Source: Sphingobacterium cellulitidis
GTDB taxonomy: Bacteria; Bacteroidota; Bacteroidia; Sphingobacteriales; Sphingobacteriaceae
Assembly: GCA_002245855.1 (NCBI GenBank)
Contig: NOUX01000003.1
Location: forward strand, 1 to 64,000
Reading direction: 5' to 3'
Length of the DNA stretch: 64,000 bases
In this document: piece after piece, positions 53,746 through 62,430 of the stretch
Position numbering within the stretch: position 1 is the stretch's first letter
How the letters are laid out: every line of letters begins with the position of its first letter
Translations under genes and position numbers: made by a program
Notes under the pieces: generated by a model
Database searches by the model: none
Told to the model about the DNA's origin: nothing
The model's input: only the letters and a program-made list of their open reading frames with translations

Positions 53746-54360
53746 TTAAAATAAACCGAAGAGCTCGGCTTCTATTTTTTGAATGATTTTTCCTAAATCT
53801 TCTTGATTATTTGCAAAATCAAGGTTATCCTTATCTAAGATCAAGAGTTTACCTTCTGAGTAATTATTGATCCATTTTTCATATTTTTCATTCAATTTAG
53901 AAAGATAATCCAGACGAATACCGGATTCATAATCACGGCCTCTTTTTTGGATATTATTGACCAATGTTGGGACAGATGCACGTAAATAGATTAAAAGATC
54001 AGGAGGTTTAATGTAGTTTACTATGCTTTGAAAGATATCGGAATAGTTTTCAAAGTCTCTAGCGCTCATTAATCCCATATCGTACAAGTTTTCCGCAAAG
54101 ATATACGCATCTTCATAGATAGTTCTGTCTTGGATCATATTGATTTCTCTATTTTGAAGATCTACAATATGACGGAATCTAGAATTAAGGAAGAAGATCT
54201 GCAAGTTGAAAGCCCAGCGTTTCATATCACTATAGAAGTCTTCCAGGTAAGGATTATTTTCTACTGCTTCAAATTGCGGTTCGAAGTTCAGGTGTTTAGC
54301 AAGTAATTCTGTTAAAGTTGTTTTACCTGCTCCAATATTTCCAACGATTGCTATATGCAT
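53746..54360 (-). CDS. Deoxynucleoside kinase
   Basis: A 204-residue P-loop kinase. It contains the Walker A loop GNIGAGKTTLTELLAKHL, the substrate motif EAVENNPYLEDFY, and the DRTIYEDAYIFAENLY segment (DRS/ERS motif). These are the marks of the deoxyadenosine/deoxyguanosine-type kinase family that salvages deoxynucleosides. Substrate choice is open. The trpS gene ends 3 bases upstream, so they are co-transcribed. Confidence 0.9.
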   Translation of the reverse strand: MHIAIVGNIGAGKTTLTELLAKHLNFEPQFEAVENNPYLEDFYSDMKRWAFNLQIFFLNSRFRHIVDLQNREINMIQDRTIYEDAYIFAENLYDMGLMSARDFENYSDIFQSIVNYIKPPDLLIYLRASVPTLVNNIQKRGRDYESGIRLDYLSKLNEKYEKWINNYSEGKLLILDKDNLDFANNQEDLGKIIQKIEAELFGLF

Positions 54361-54363
54361 ATT

Positions 54364-55362
54364 CTAGTACAATTTTTTTAAACCGATAATTTCACGAACT
54401 TCTTTCATAGTTTTTTGGGCACTTTCATGTGCTTTTTCAGCGCCTAACTTGAGCACTTTAGCAATGTAAGCATCATCTTTACTGATTTCATTAATTCGAG
54501 CACGTACATCGCTAGTTGCGATTAACATATCTTCAGCGAGTTGCTTTTTGAAATCACCATATCGGATTTCTGCTTTATTATATAATTCGTCAAAATGTTT
54601 AAGTGTATCTTGTGTGGATACCACATTCATTAAGTCAAATAGATTTTGTACAGCTTCTGGTTTCGTTTGATTTTGTTCAGTTGGACCGGCATCAGTCACT
54701 GCACGCATGATTTTTTTACGTAGGACCTCCTCAGTATCTGATAAGTAGATACAATCAGCATCACCATTTGATTTTCCCATTTTACCTTGTCCAGAAAGGC
54801 CTGGGATTTTAATTAGTTTATCGGCATATGAGAATGCGAAAGCTTCTTTGAAATAATTTACTTCGTACAAACGGTTAAATCTATTTGAGAAAGTTCTGGT
54901 CATTTCAAGGTGTTGTTCCTGGTCTTTACCAACAGGTACCTTTGTTCCGTGATGGATTAAGATATCACAAGCCATCAAGACCGGATAAGTCAATAAGCCC
55001 GCATTTACATTGTTAGGGTTTGCTCTGACTTTATCTTTAAAGGCTGTTGATCTTTCCAATTCGCCCATATAGGCATTCATATTCATATACAAGTACAATT
55101 CGGCGACTTCAGGGACATCCGATTGAACATATATAGTTGACTTTTCAGGGTCCAATCCAGCTGCAAGGTATTCTACGACCACATTACGGACTGTTTCTTG
55201 CAGTCCATGGGGTGTAGGGTGAGTGGTTAATGAGTGTAAATCTGCGATAAAAAAGAAGCAGTTATATTCGTCTTGCATTTTGACGAAATTTTTTAACGCT
55301 CCATAATAATTCCCAAGGTGTAATTTTCCGGTACTTCTAATACCACTAACAACGGTTTCCAT
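54364..55362 (-). CDS. trpS: Tryptophanyl-tRNA synthetase
   Basis: A 332-residue class I synthetase. The HIGH-like motif lies in STGKLHLGNYYGALKNF (about residue 11), and KMSKS is KMGKSNGD (about 195), a known variant. MACDILIHHGTKVPVGKDQE and ERSTAFKDKV are also typical. It charges tRNA-Trp. The start is the ATG at 55362; the deoxynucleoside kinase follows by 3 bases in the same transcript. Confidence 0.96.
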   Translation of the reverse strand: METVVSGIRSTGKLHLGNYYGALKNFVKMQDEYNCFFFIADLHSLTTHPTPHGLQETVRNVVVEYLAAGLDPEKSTIYVQSDVPEVAELYLYMNMNAYMGELERSTAFKDKVRANPNNVNAGLLTYPVLMACDILIHHGTKVPVGKDQEQHLEMTRTFSNRFNRLYEVNYFKEAFAFSYADKLIKIPGLSGQGKMGKSNGDADCIYLSDTEEVLRKKIMRAVTDAGPTEQNQTKPEAVQNLFDLMNVVSTQDTLKHFDELYNKAEIRYGDFKKQLAEDMLIATSDVRARINEISKDDAYIAKVLKLGAEKAHESAQKTMKEVREIIGLKKLY

Positions 55363-55466
55363 ATAACTGCGAAGTTACATAAAAAACAGGAAATTACCGA
55401 CAGGATATCAAGATGATAAGCTGAGGTTAATCGATTTAAGCTGCTTTAAGCGGAAATAATGCTTCT

Positions 55467-55847
55467 TTAATAGATATGCGGGTTTTCGAGAAGATCTGTC
55501 ACATAGCCTAAAACTTCGGCTTCTTGAGCTCCATCTTCCAACATGGAGAAAGTCAAATAAGCGGCATAGATTTCACAACTGAAGGTTACATGTTTATCCG
55601 ATACAATTGTATCGATTATTCCTTCGCGGACATCAATTCCAAAATGTTCCAGTTCGTTGTGTAGGTTGGTTGATATACTATCATGATCTTCACCGGAAGC
55701 AAATCCTACGATGATATGGAGGATTAGTTTATCAAACAATTCCGGGTTCATATTTCTGAACTTATTAGAATACAATTCAGCATCAAAACGACTTTTCGCA
55801 CTTGAGACGATTTTGTCCCAAATCAGGTACTCAGTTTTAGTTTGCAT
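55467..55847 (-). CDS. Hypothetical cytosolic protein
   Basis: A 126-residue acidic, helix-rich protein without signal peptide. It contains ELFDKLILHIIVGFASGEDH and DKHVTFSCEIYAAYLTFSML, which look like amphipathic helices. No family is recognised. It has a 105-base gap to the trpS start and a divergent acidic gene upstream. Function is unknown. Confidence 0.6.
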   Translation of the reverse strand: MQTKTEYLIWDKIVSSAKSRFDAELYSNKFRNMNPELFDKLILHIIVGFASGEDHDSISTNLHNELEHFGIDVREGIIDTIVSDKHVTFSCEIYAAYLTFSMLEDGAQEAEVLGYVTDLLENPHIY

Positions 55848-55991
55848 AATAGAAGTTTATAAATTGTTAAAGTAAATATAATCAATTGTCCTCTTTAATA
55901 CAACGGGTAAAACGGTTTAATCTTATGATGTTTATGCAAACAATTGCCTGGTTTCATTGGTTTTAAGAGTAGGTTTTAAAAATTAATTATT

Positions 55992-56384
55992 ATGAATTCA
56001 GAAGATAATAACAAGAAGAAAATTAAGGATGAAGATCAAGGGCCAAAGGATCCGAAGGATTTGGCATATAATGCTGAGGAGGCTTCTTATGAATTGGATG
56101 TCAATGATAATGATCCGGATTGGGATCATCCATCGGATTATGATTCCATAAGTGAGGGAGCTGCGGATGATGATTCTACTTATGACTCTTCGAATCCTTT
56201 AGTAGGGGATGAATATGCTCCCTTAGATGAATTGGAGCGGGAAGATTTGGAGGAGAATGATATGCATATTGAAGGGGAGAGTATTGTCCGAATTTCGAAG
56301 GAAGATGAGGAATTATCACGGGATGCCGAGGATGAGCGTGACGATCTGGATGAAGAAGGGTATCCAAAATATGAAGGTGATTAA
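55992..56384 (+). CDS. Highly acidic, probably disordered protein
   Basis: A 130-residue protein dominated by Asp and Glu (for example DEYAPLDELEREDLEEND, DEEGYPKYEGD) with few hydrophobic residues. No signal peptide or fold is visible. Such proteins may act as chaperones, metal buffers or substrates of partner kinases; this cannot be decided here. It is a single gene ahead of the SDR gene, 64 bases apart on the same strand. Confidence 0.6.
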   Translation: MNSEDNNKKKIKDEDQGPKDPKDLAYNAEEASYELDVNDNDPDWDHPSDYDSISEGAADDDSTYDSSNPLVGDEYAPLDELEREDLEENDMHIEGESIVRISKEDEELSRDAEDERDDLDEEGYPKYEGD

Positions 56385-56448
56385 ATCCTAGTTGACAGGT
56401 CGTTTATTATACTTGAATAGCTATATTTAGGCTTTCAAAATTATTAAT

Positions 56449-57237
56449 ATGCAAATTGATTTAACAGGGAAAAAGGCATTGGTTGGTGGAGCGACCGGCG
56501 GAATAGGGAAAGCTATTGCAAAGGAATTAGCTTCTTGTGGGGCTACCGTTACTTTAATGTCTCGAAATGAGGATAAGTTAAAGGAAGTTATGAAAGAACT
56601 GTCTGTAGAAGGCGGTCAAGAACATGATTATCTGCAAACGGATTTTATGGATTTTGAGAAACATCAAGGAGTCTTAACCAAATATTTTGATTCTCATCAG
56701 ATTGATATTTTGGTGAATAATACGAATGGTCCTTCGGCCGGAACTGTTTTGGATAAGGGTATTTCTGATTATCAGCAGGCTTTTGATCTATTGTTCAAGA
56801 ACGCGGTTTATACCTCGGAGCTAGCATTGAAGGGGATGCGGGGATCTGGTTTTGGTCGGATTATCAATGTTTCCTCCTTGACGGTCAAGGAACCACAAGA
56901 TAGTTTGGTTCTATCAAATAGTATGCGAGTAGCTTTGGTGAGTTGGAGTAAGTCCTTATCAAAGGCAGTAGCTGCTGATGGTATAACCGTTAATTCTGTT
57001 TTGACAGGTTATTTTGCGACAGATCGATTATATGATCTTATGAAAAATCAAGCGGCGAATGAAGGAGTTTCCTTGGAGGAAATAGAAAAGCGCCGGATTG
57101 AGAGTATGCCCATTAAGCGCTTGGGTAAGCCAGAAGAATATGGCTATTTAGCTTCTTTTTTGGCGTCAGACTATGCAAGTTTTCTAACTGGGGCTTCCAT
57201 TCCATTTGATGGTGGGCTTTCCAGTGTAATATTTTAA
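56449..57237 (+). CDS. Atypical short-chain dehydrogenase/reductase
   Basis: A 262-residue protein of the BKR-like SDR type. The cofactor motif is GGATGGIGKAIAKELAS in place of TGxxxGxG, and NNTNGP replaces NNAG. The conserved Ser in INVSSLTVKEP is present, but the YxxxK pair is replaced by SNSMR in LSNSMRVALVSWSKSL. This subgroup is known to lack the standard catalytic tetrad, so normal SDR chemistry is doubtful. The C-terminal GGL end is intact. It is convergent with PPK2, with a hairpin between the two. Confidence 0.8.
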   Translation: MQIDLTGKKALVGGATGGIGKAIAKELASCGATVTLMSRNEDKLKEVMKELSVEGGQEHDYLQTDFMDFEKHQGVLTKYFDSHQIDILVNNTNGPSAGTVLDKGISDYQQAFDLLFKNAVYTSELALKGMRGSGFGRIINVSSLTVKEPQDSLVLSNSMRVALVSWSKSLSKAVAADGITVNSVLTGYFATDRLYDLMKNQAANEGVSLEEIEKRRIESMPIKRLGKPEEYGYLASFLASDYASFLTGASIPFDGGLSSVIF

Positions 57238-57242
57238 AGAAT

Positions 57243-57268
57243 AATTGGAAGCTATTCAGCTTCCAATT
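57243..57268. terminator. Convergent terminator of the SDR and PPK2 genes
   Basis: 11-bp perfect stem AATTGGAAGCT (57243-57253) with AGCTTCCAATT (57258-57268), loop ATTC. It overlaps the last codons of the PPK2 gene. Confidence 0.75.
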
Positions 57269-58127
57269 GTTCTTTGTATTTCTTTTTATGTTCTTCAATT
57301 TCTTCAGGCATCTCGGGGTATTTTATATCCTTATATTGCGCCAATACCTCGTAGATTATTTTTGCGACAATGAATCTACTGATTGGCTTGGAATCTGAAG
57401 GAATTACATACCAAGGTGCATGTTTTTTGCTAGTGTTTTTAATAGCCTCATTATAGCATTCCATGTATTTATCCCATAATGCTCTTTCCTTTAGGTCACC
57501 TGGGGAGAATTTCCAATTTTTTTCTTCTTCCTCCAATCGGCTCAATAATCTATTCTTTTGTTCTTCTTTACTAATATTTAAGAAAAATTTGAGGACAATC
57601 ATTCCGTTTTGGGTCAATCGTTCCTCAAAATTATTGATTTGTTTGAATCGCATTTCCCAAAAATCGTTGGGGAGGTTATGTGGATCTGTAATATGAGGAA
57701 TTCTTTCATTCAGCAAATATTCCGGATGTACCCGAGTAACCAGGACGTTTTCGTAATGTGTTCTATTGAATACTGTGAATTTTCCTTTTTCAGGAAGTTT
57801 TATTTCATGACGCCATAAATAATCGTGCTGTAGTTCAATTTCTGTTGGTGTTTTAAAACTTTCTACGACCACTCCCCGAACATTTATTTCCTTGAAAACT
57901 TCGCGGATCAATGAATCTTTGCCCGAGGTATCCATACCTTGTAAGCAGATTAAAACACTATATCTATCATCTGCATACATTTTATCCTGTAGTGCTGCTA
58001 TTTTTTTTCTTAGCTCTTTAAGTTCTATTTTGGCATCCTCTTTTGATATTTCATCCCGGATATCAGTTGGATGTTCTTTTAATTTAAAGCTGCTGTTAGC
58101 GGCAAACTTCTTTATATAGTTTCCCAT
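57252..58127 (-). CDS. Polyphosphate kinase 2 family
   Basis: A 291-residue protein of the PPK2 type. It contains the Walker A motif LQGMDTSGKDSLIREVF (about residues 63-79), then VESFKTPTEIELQHDYLWRH and a lid/Walker B region FNRTHYENVLVTRVHP. It also has HAPWYVIPSDSKPISR near residue 240. PPK2 enzymes move phosphate between polyphosphate and nucleoside mono- or diphosphates. Size and motif spacing fit single-domain PPK2 forms that use polyphosphate to regenerate nucleotides. It is divergent from satD, whose operator array lies in between. Confidence 0.9.
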   Translation of the reverse strand: MGNYIKKFAANSSFKLKEHPTDIRDEISKEDAKIELKELRKKIAALQDKMYADDRYSVLICLQGMDTSGKDSLIREVFKEINVRGVVVESFKTPTEIELQHDYLWRHEIKLPEKGKFTVFNRTHYENVLVTRVHPEYLLNERIPHITDPHNLPNDFWEMRFKQINNFEERLTQNGMIVLKFFLNISKEEQKNRLLSRLEEEEKNWKFSPGDLKERALWDKYMECYNEAIKNTSKKHAPWYVIPSDSKPISRFIVAKIIYEVLAQYKDIKYPEMPEEIEEHKKKYKEQLEAE

Positions 58128-58228
58128 AGATTTTTATTTAAACAACACAATTTAATAAATTTTTGTTTATTGATTTTTAATAGGTTTTCAGATTAAATGG
58201 GAGAGTATGTAATTTGTGCTTTATTTAA

Positions 58229-58332
58229 TATCATTCATTTTGTTGATAATTAAAAATATCATTCATTTTGATGATAATTTAAAATATCACTAAATTTGAT
58301 GATATAATTGTTTATCATTTATTTTGATGATA
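58229..58332. promoter_or_regulatory. Four 20-bp dyads at exact 28-bp spacing (likely operators)
   Basis: TATCAT-8-ATGATA-type dyads at 58229-58248, 58257-58276, 58285-58304 and 58313-58332. Sites two and four are perfect in both arms; sites one and three each have one arm changed by one base. The starts are exactly 28 bp apart. They lie between divergent PPK2 and satD, so one regulator (perhaps SatD itself) could control both. Confidence 0.7.
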
Positions 58333-58375
58333 AACGGAAATATGATTATATTGAATGATTAATTAAATAAAAACT

Positions 58376-58981
58376 ATGAGTTACCATGTAATATTAACGG
58401 GAGATGTGGTTCATTCACGGTCACATGAGGCCAAGGAGTGGTTACCGAAGTTGGAGCATGGGATTAAAAAATATGCTCTCACGTTTGATATATTTCGAGG
58501 GGATAGTTTTCAGGCGGAGGTTCCACTAGGTTCCTGTTTTCAGGCGATATTTTATTTAAAGGCAGAGATGCGCCAATTGGAGGGGATGGATATTCGGATT
58601 GGTATAGGATTAGGGAAGGTTGAGTTATTGGATAAGGATATCAAGAAGTCCAGTGGCGAGGCGTTTATCTATTCGGGTCAATCCTTGGACAGTTTGAATA
58701 AGGAGAGTTTGGAGTTTAAGTCAAGATGGAAAGAATTGGACGAAGGGTTAAATTTGATATTAACCTTATCGACACGTTTAACGGACCAATGGACTCCGAA
58801 TATGGCAGAAACTGTTCAGGCAGCGATGGACTATCCAGAAGCGAATCAAACCGAGTTAACAAAAATCATTGGTCGGAAACACCAAAGTCAGGTGAGCACG
58901 GAATTGAGCAAAGCCAATTATTCCAAGATCAATCAAGTTATAAATTATTGTACAAAAGAATTGAAGCGATATGTTAATTGA
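58376..58981 (+). CDS. SatD-family protein with C-terminal helix-turn-helix
   Basis: A 201-residue protein of the SatD family. Its N-terminal part (about 1-120) has motifs that line up with class III nucleotide cyclases: VILTGDVVHSR (metal-Asp strand), IFRGDSFQAEV (second Asp loop), IRIGIGLGKVE and FIYSGQSLDSL. The C-terminal part (about 150-200) contains an HTH-like ANQTELTKIIGRKHQSQVST. The cyclase-like reading is mine and needs a structure check; it may bind rather than make a nucleotide. The stop overlaps the DUF3307 start by 11 bases. Confidence 0.75.
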   Translation: MSYHVILTGDVVHSRSHEAKEWLPKLEHGIKKYALTFDIFRGDSFQAEVPLGSCFQAIFYLKAEMRQLEGMDIRIGIGLGKVELLDKDIKKSSGEAFIYSGQSLDSLNKESLEFKSRWKELDEGLNLILTLSTRLTDQWTPNMAETVQAAMDYPEANQTELTKIIGRKHQSQVSTELSKANYSKINQVINYCTKELKRYVN

Positions 58982-59702
58982 TTTGCTTAAAATGTTGATA
59001 GCCCATATTTTGGGTGATTTTGTCTTTCAACCAAAATCGTGGGTTGATAAGCGAAAGACACAGATTCAATATCTTTTTTATCATGTTGCGGTCCATGCAG
59101 GGTTACTCATATTATTTTTTATAAATGACCTCGCAGGGAAATGGCAGATCATCTTGTTTCTGACGGCAGCTCATTTGGCGATCGATAGTCTAAAGATAGG
59201 CTGGGAACAGCGTTGGCCATCCAATCCAGTCAGGATATTTTTAATAGACCAGGCTTTACATATCGCCAGTATATTTGCTGTATATTACTTTAATAATCAA
59301 TCGAGATTTCAGGAGTTAATAAGTTCAATATCATGGAATAAATTTTTATTATTTGCTATAGCAATTCTATTGATCGTATTTGTTATTCCGATCATCATCC
59401 GCGTGTTTTTCAGTAAATGGAATAAGGAAGTCGAATTCAATAGCAAGCGTAAAGAGACTTTATTTGATGCCGGAACGATAATAGGGATTTTGGAAAGAGC
59501 GATGATCTTAGGATTTGTATTGCTTGATTTAAATGAAGGAATAGGCTTCTTATTAGCTGCGAAATCCATATTTCGATTTGGTGATTTAACGAATGCTAAG
59601 GACACAAAATTCACGGAATATGTGCTAATAGGTACATTATTGAGTTTTGGTTTAGGTATGTTTGTAGCATTCTCTTTAAAATATCTACTGACAATAATAT
59701 AA
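58971..59702 (+). CDS. DUF3307 membrane protein
   Basis: A 243-residue membrane protein with about six hydrophobic segments. The DUF3307 signature motifs are near the N terminus: AHILGDFVFQP, FYHVAVHAGLLILFF, and LAIDSLKIGW, plus FLIDQALHIASI. Conserved His and Asp in these motifs suggest a metal-binding or catalytic site inside the membrane. It always appears beside SatD-type regulators. It overlaps satD by 11 bases, so the two are made together. Function is not known. Confidence 0.8.
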   Translation: MLIDLLKMLIAHILGDFVFQPKSWVDKRKTQIQYLFYHVAVHAGLLILFFINDLAGKWQIILFLTAAHLAIDSLKIGWEQRWPSNPVRIFLIDQALHIASIFAVYYFNNQSRFQELISSISWNKFLLFAIAILLIVFVIPIIIRVFFSKWNKEVEFNSKRKETLFDAGTIIGILERAMILGFVLLDLNEGIGFLLAAKSIFRFGDLTNAKDTKFTEYVLIGTLLSFGLGMFVAFSLKYLLTII

Positions 59703-59708
59703 TCTACT

Positions 59709-60863
59709 ATGAAAATAAATCTAAGGAGGGTAAAGCAATTACTATTTCTTTTTGTTGGGGTCTCCATGAGCATGAATACGATGGCCCAAAGCCCATCGTT
59801 TGAAACTGAATTAAAGAAGATTACCGATAAATATGATGCGGTTGGGCTTGCGATTGTAGTTGTAAAAGGCGGGAAACCGATCTATGAGAAGGCATTTGGG
59901 TACAAGGACCTCGAAAATAAAACAGCATTGACCACAGAGGATTTATTTCGGATAGCCTCTATTTCCAAGTCATTCAGTTCAACTGCTATCATGCAATTGG
60001 TTGAACAAGGAAAGGTATCATTAGATGATGATATCAGTGATTTAGTAGGGTTTAAGGTAAGGAATCCGAAATTTCCAGACACGAAGATTACCTTGGAGAT
60101 GATGCTTTCGCATCGTTCGAGCCTCAATGACAGCAATGGTTACTTTACATTTGATGTTTTGGATACGGTAAAAAATAAAGATTGGGCGAAATCCTATAAT
60201 AATTATGAGCCAGGAACGGACTATGAATATTGTAATTTAAATTTCAATATGATTGGGGCTGTTTTGGAGCGATTAACGGAGGTTCGTTTTGATAATTATA
60301 TCAAGCAGCAAATATTAACTCCATTAGGATTAGATGCGGGATATTGTGTTGATTCGTTGGATCAAAAACGCTTTGCAAAGTTATATGATAAGGAGAATGG
60401 GGTTTATGTGGAGCAAAAGGCAGCCTACAATCCGAGGTCTGAGGAAATTAGAAATTACAAAATGGGGGAGAGTACCCCAGTATTTTCTCCTACAGGTGGA
60501 ATGAAGATCTCGGCACATGATTTATCAAAATATATGTTGATGCATATGAATTATGGGAAATCAGGAAAGCTGAAGATCATTTCCAAGGCGAGTTCAAAGC
60601 GGATGCAAAAAGGACTATCAGCGAAGGAAAATTATGGATTAGCATTATTAGAAACAGATCGATTAATTGAGGGAGAGCATATGATAGGACATACCGGATC
60701 AGCATATGGTCTTTACAGTAATATGTTTTTTGAACCCAAGAAGAAGTTTGGGTTTATTGTGATTACCAATGGATGTATTCCAACGATTGATCGGAATGAG
60801 GACATTGTCTTGTCAAAGGAAGTTATTAACTTACTTTATCAAGATTTTATTAAGAAGAAGTAA
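59709..60863 (+). CDS. Serine hydrolase, beta-lactamase class C fold
   Basis: A 384-residue exported protein. The signal peptide spans about residues 1-25. The SxxK nucleophile lies in ASISKSFSSTAIM (about 83), the Y-x-N motif in YEYCNLNFNMIG, and the K/H-TG motif is HTGSAYG (about 330). The family includes D-aminopeptidases, esterases and penicillin-binding proteins; without close homologues, peptidase or esterase activity are equally likely. It starts 6 bases after the DUF3307 stop and may be the third gene of the satD operon. Confidence 0.85.
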   Translation: MKINLRRVKQLLFLFVGVSMSMNTMAQSPSFETELKKITDKYDAVGLAIVVVKGGKPIYEKAFGYKDLENKTALTTEDLFRIASISKSFSSTAIMQLVEQGKVSLDDDISDLVGFKVRNPKFPDTKITLEMMLSHRSSLNDSNGYFTFDVLDTVKNKDWAKSYNNYEPGTDYEYCNLNFNMIGAVLERLTEVRFDNYIKQQILTPLGLDAGYCVDSLDQKRFAKLYDKENGVYVEQKAAYNPRSEEIRNYKMGESTPVFSPTGGMKISAHDLSKYMLMHMNYGKSGKLKIISKASSKRMQKGLSAKENYGLALLETDRLIEGEHMIGHTGSAYGLYSNMFFEPKKKFGFIVITNGCIPTIDRNEDIVLSKEVINLLYQDFIKKK

Positions 60864-60929
60864 ATCCTGTTAACCTATTGATTCCTAGCGATAAATTTAA
60901 CGGGGATTAGTAAAGGGTATATTTAAGGA

Positions 60930-60957
60930 TTGTTTCATGAAAAATTAACTACTTTTG
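60930..60957 (+). promoter_or_regulatory. fabV promoter with both Bacteroidota elements
   Basis: -33 TTG at 60930-60932 and -7 TACTTTTG at 60950-60957, 17 bases apart: the classic arrangement. Transcription would start near 60964, 25 bases before the ATG. Confidence 0.75.
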
Positions 60958-60988
60958 TAAACATTATTCAAATTGAGAATTTAGCAAT

Positions 60989-62188
60989 ATGATTATTCAA
61001 CCAAGAACTAGAGGTTTTATCTGCTTGACAGCACATCCAGAAGGAGCGGCAGAGAATATCAAGAACCAAATCGAATACGTAAAATCTAAGGGTGAGATTA
61101 AGAATGGCCCTAAGAAGGTGTTAGTAATCGGGGCGTCGACAGGATTTGGGATTGCTTCACGCATAAGTGCTGCATTCGGATCAGGAGCAGCGACTATTGG
61201 AGTATTTTTTGAGAAACCAGCATCAGAGGGAAAATTAGGTACTGCGGGCTGGTATAACAGTGCAGCTTTTGAGAAGGAGGCACATTCGGCAGGTCTATAT
61301 GCGAAGAGCATAAATGGAGATGCTTTTTCTGATGAAATCAAAGCACAAACTATTGAGTTAATTAAGAAAGACTTAGGTCAGGTTGACTTGGTTGTTTATT
61401 CATTAGCATCACCACGTCGTACGCATCCAAAAACTGGGGTTCAACATTCGTCGGTATTAAAACCAATTGAACAGCCATTTACGAATAAAACTGTAGATTT
61501 TCATACGGGAGTAGTTTCAGATATTAGTATTCAACCAGTAGATTCGGCTGATGATATCAACAATACTGTAGCTGTTATGGGGGGTGAAGACTGGAAGTTT
61601 TGGATTGAAGACCTTAAGGAAGCTGGAGTTTTAGCAGAAGGTGTTAAAACTGTTGCATATTCTTATATCGGTCCAGAATTGACTTATCCAATCTATAGAA
61701 ATGGAACAATTGGTCGTGCGAAGGATGATTTGGAAGCTACTGTTCCCGCAATCAATGAATTATTGAAAGATTTACATGGTATTTCTTATGTATCAGTGAA
61801 TAAGGCTTTAGTTACGCAATCAAGTTCAGCTATTCCTGTGGTTCCATTGTATATTTCATTATTATATAAAGTGATGAAGGAAAAAGGAATTCATGAAGGC
61901 ACGATTGAGCAAATGCAACGATTGTTTGCTGAGCGTTTATATAATGATGTAGAAACTCCATTGGATGATAAAGGGAGAATCCGTGTTGATGATTTAGAAA
62001 TGAGAGCTGATGTTCAAGCAGAGGTTGCAAAACTTTGGGAACAAGCGAATACTGAGAATTTAGAAGAGATTTCTGATATCAAAGGGTATAGAGATGACTT
62101 CTTCCAATTGTTTGGATTTAATTTCGATAACATCGACTACAATAAAGACACGAGTGAATTAGTTCAAGTTCCAAGTTTGGCTGAATAA
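60989..62188 (+). CDS. fabV: Trans-2-enoyl-ACP reductase, FabV type
   Basis: A 399-residue reductase of the FabV family. It contains MIIQPRTRGFICLTAHPEGA, the cofactor-binding KKVLVIGASTGFGIASRISA (about residue 45), and the catalytic Y-x8-K motif in ELTYPIYRNGTIGRAKDDLE (about 233-250). It performs the last reduction of the fatty-acid elongation cycle with NADH and is often insensitive to triclosan. It is a single gene with a clear promoter at 60930 and a terminator at 62205. Confidence 0.96.
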   Translation: MIIQPRTRGFICLTAHPEGAAENIKNQIEYVKSKGEIKNGPKKVLVIGASTGFGIASRISAAFGSGAATIGVFFEKPASEGKLGTAGWYNSAAFEKEAHSAGLYAKSINGDAFSDEIKAQTIELIKKDLGQVDLVVYSLASPRRTHPKTGVQHSSVLKPIEQPFTNKTVDFHTGVVSDISIQPVDSADDINNTVAVMGGEDWKFWIEDLKEAGVLAEGVKTVAYSYIGPELTYPIYRNGTIGRAKDDLEATVPAINELLKDLHGISYVSVNKALVTQSSSAIPVVPLYISLLYKVMKEKGIHEGTIEQMQRLFAERLYNDVETPLDDKGRIRVDDLEMRADVQAEVAKLWEQANTENLEEISDIKGYRDDFFQLFGFNFDNIDYNKDTSELVQVPSLAE

Positions 62189-62204
62189 TTCATCAAATAC
62201 TTCT

Positions 62205-62240
62205 AAAAAGGCGTTAGGAAATTTTCTTAACGCCTTTTTT
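62205..62240 (+). terminator. Terminator of fabV
   Basis: Stem AAAAAGGCGTTA with TAACGCCTTTTTT around a GAAATTTTC-like centre that also pairs. It lies 16 bases after the fabV stop. Confidence 0.85.
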
Positions 62241-62430
62241 AATTTGATTACTGTTAATAGGAGGTTAATAGGATAGGAATCCTATTTTTATTGTAAAAAA
62301 GTAAATTTTGTTGTAAAAAGATAGGTTAGCGTTCTTTTCTTTTTATTAATTTTAGCCAATTTAATACTGTTTGCAAAATCTACCAACCAAGACAGTTATT
62401 ACGCTATACACTAACTATGAATTAATATAA

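Noticed and set aside
58229..58341. CRISPR-like 28-bp repeats before satD
   Set aside because: Only 8 bp separate the dyads and sites diverge; it fits operators better.
59309..59773. 154-codon antisense frame over DUF3307
   Set aside because: It overlaps the DUF3307 gene, whose motifs are clear, and has a Ser/Asn-rich shadow composition.
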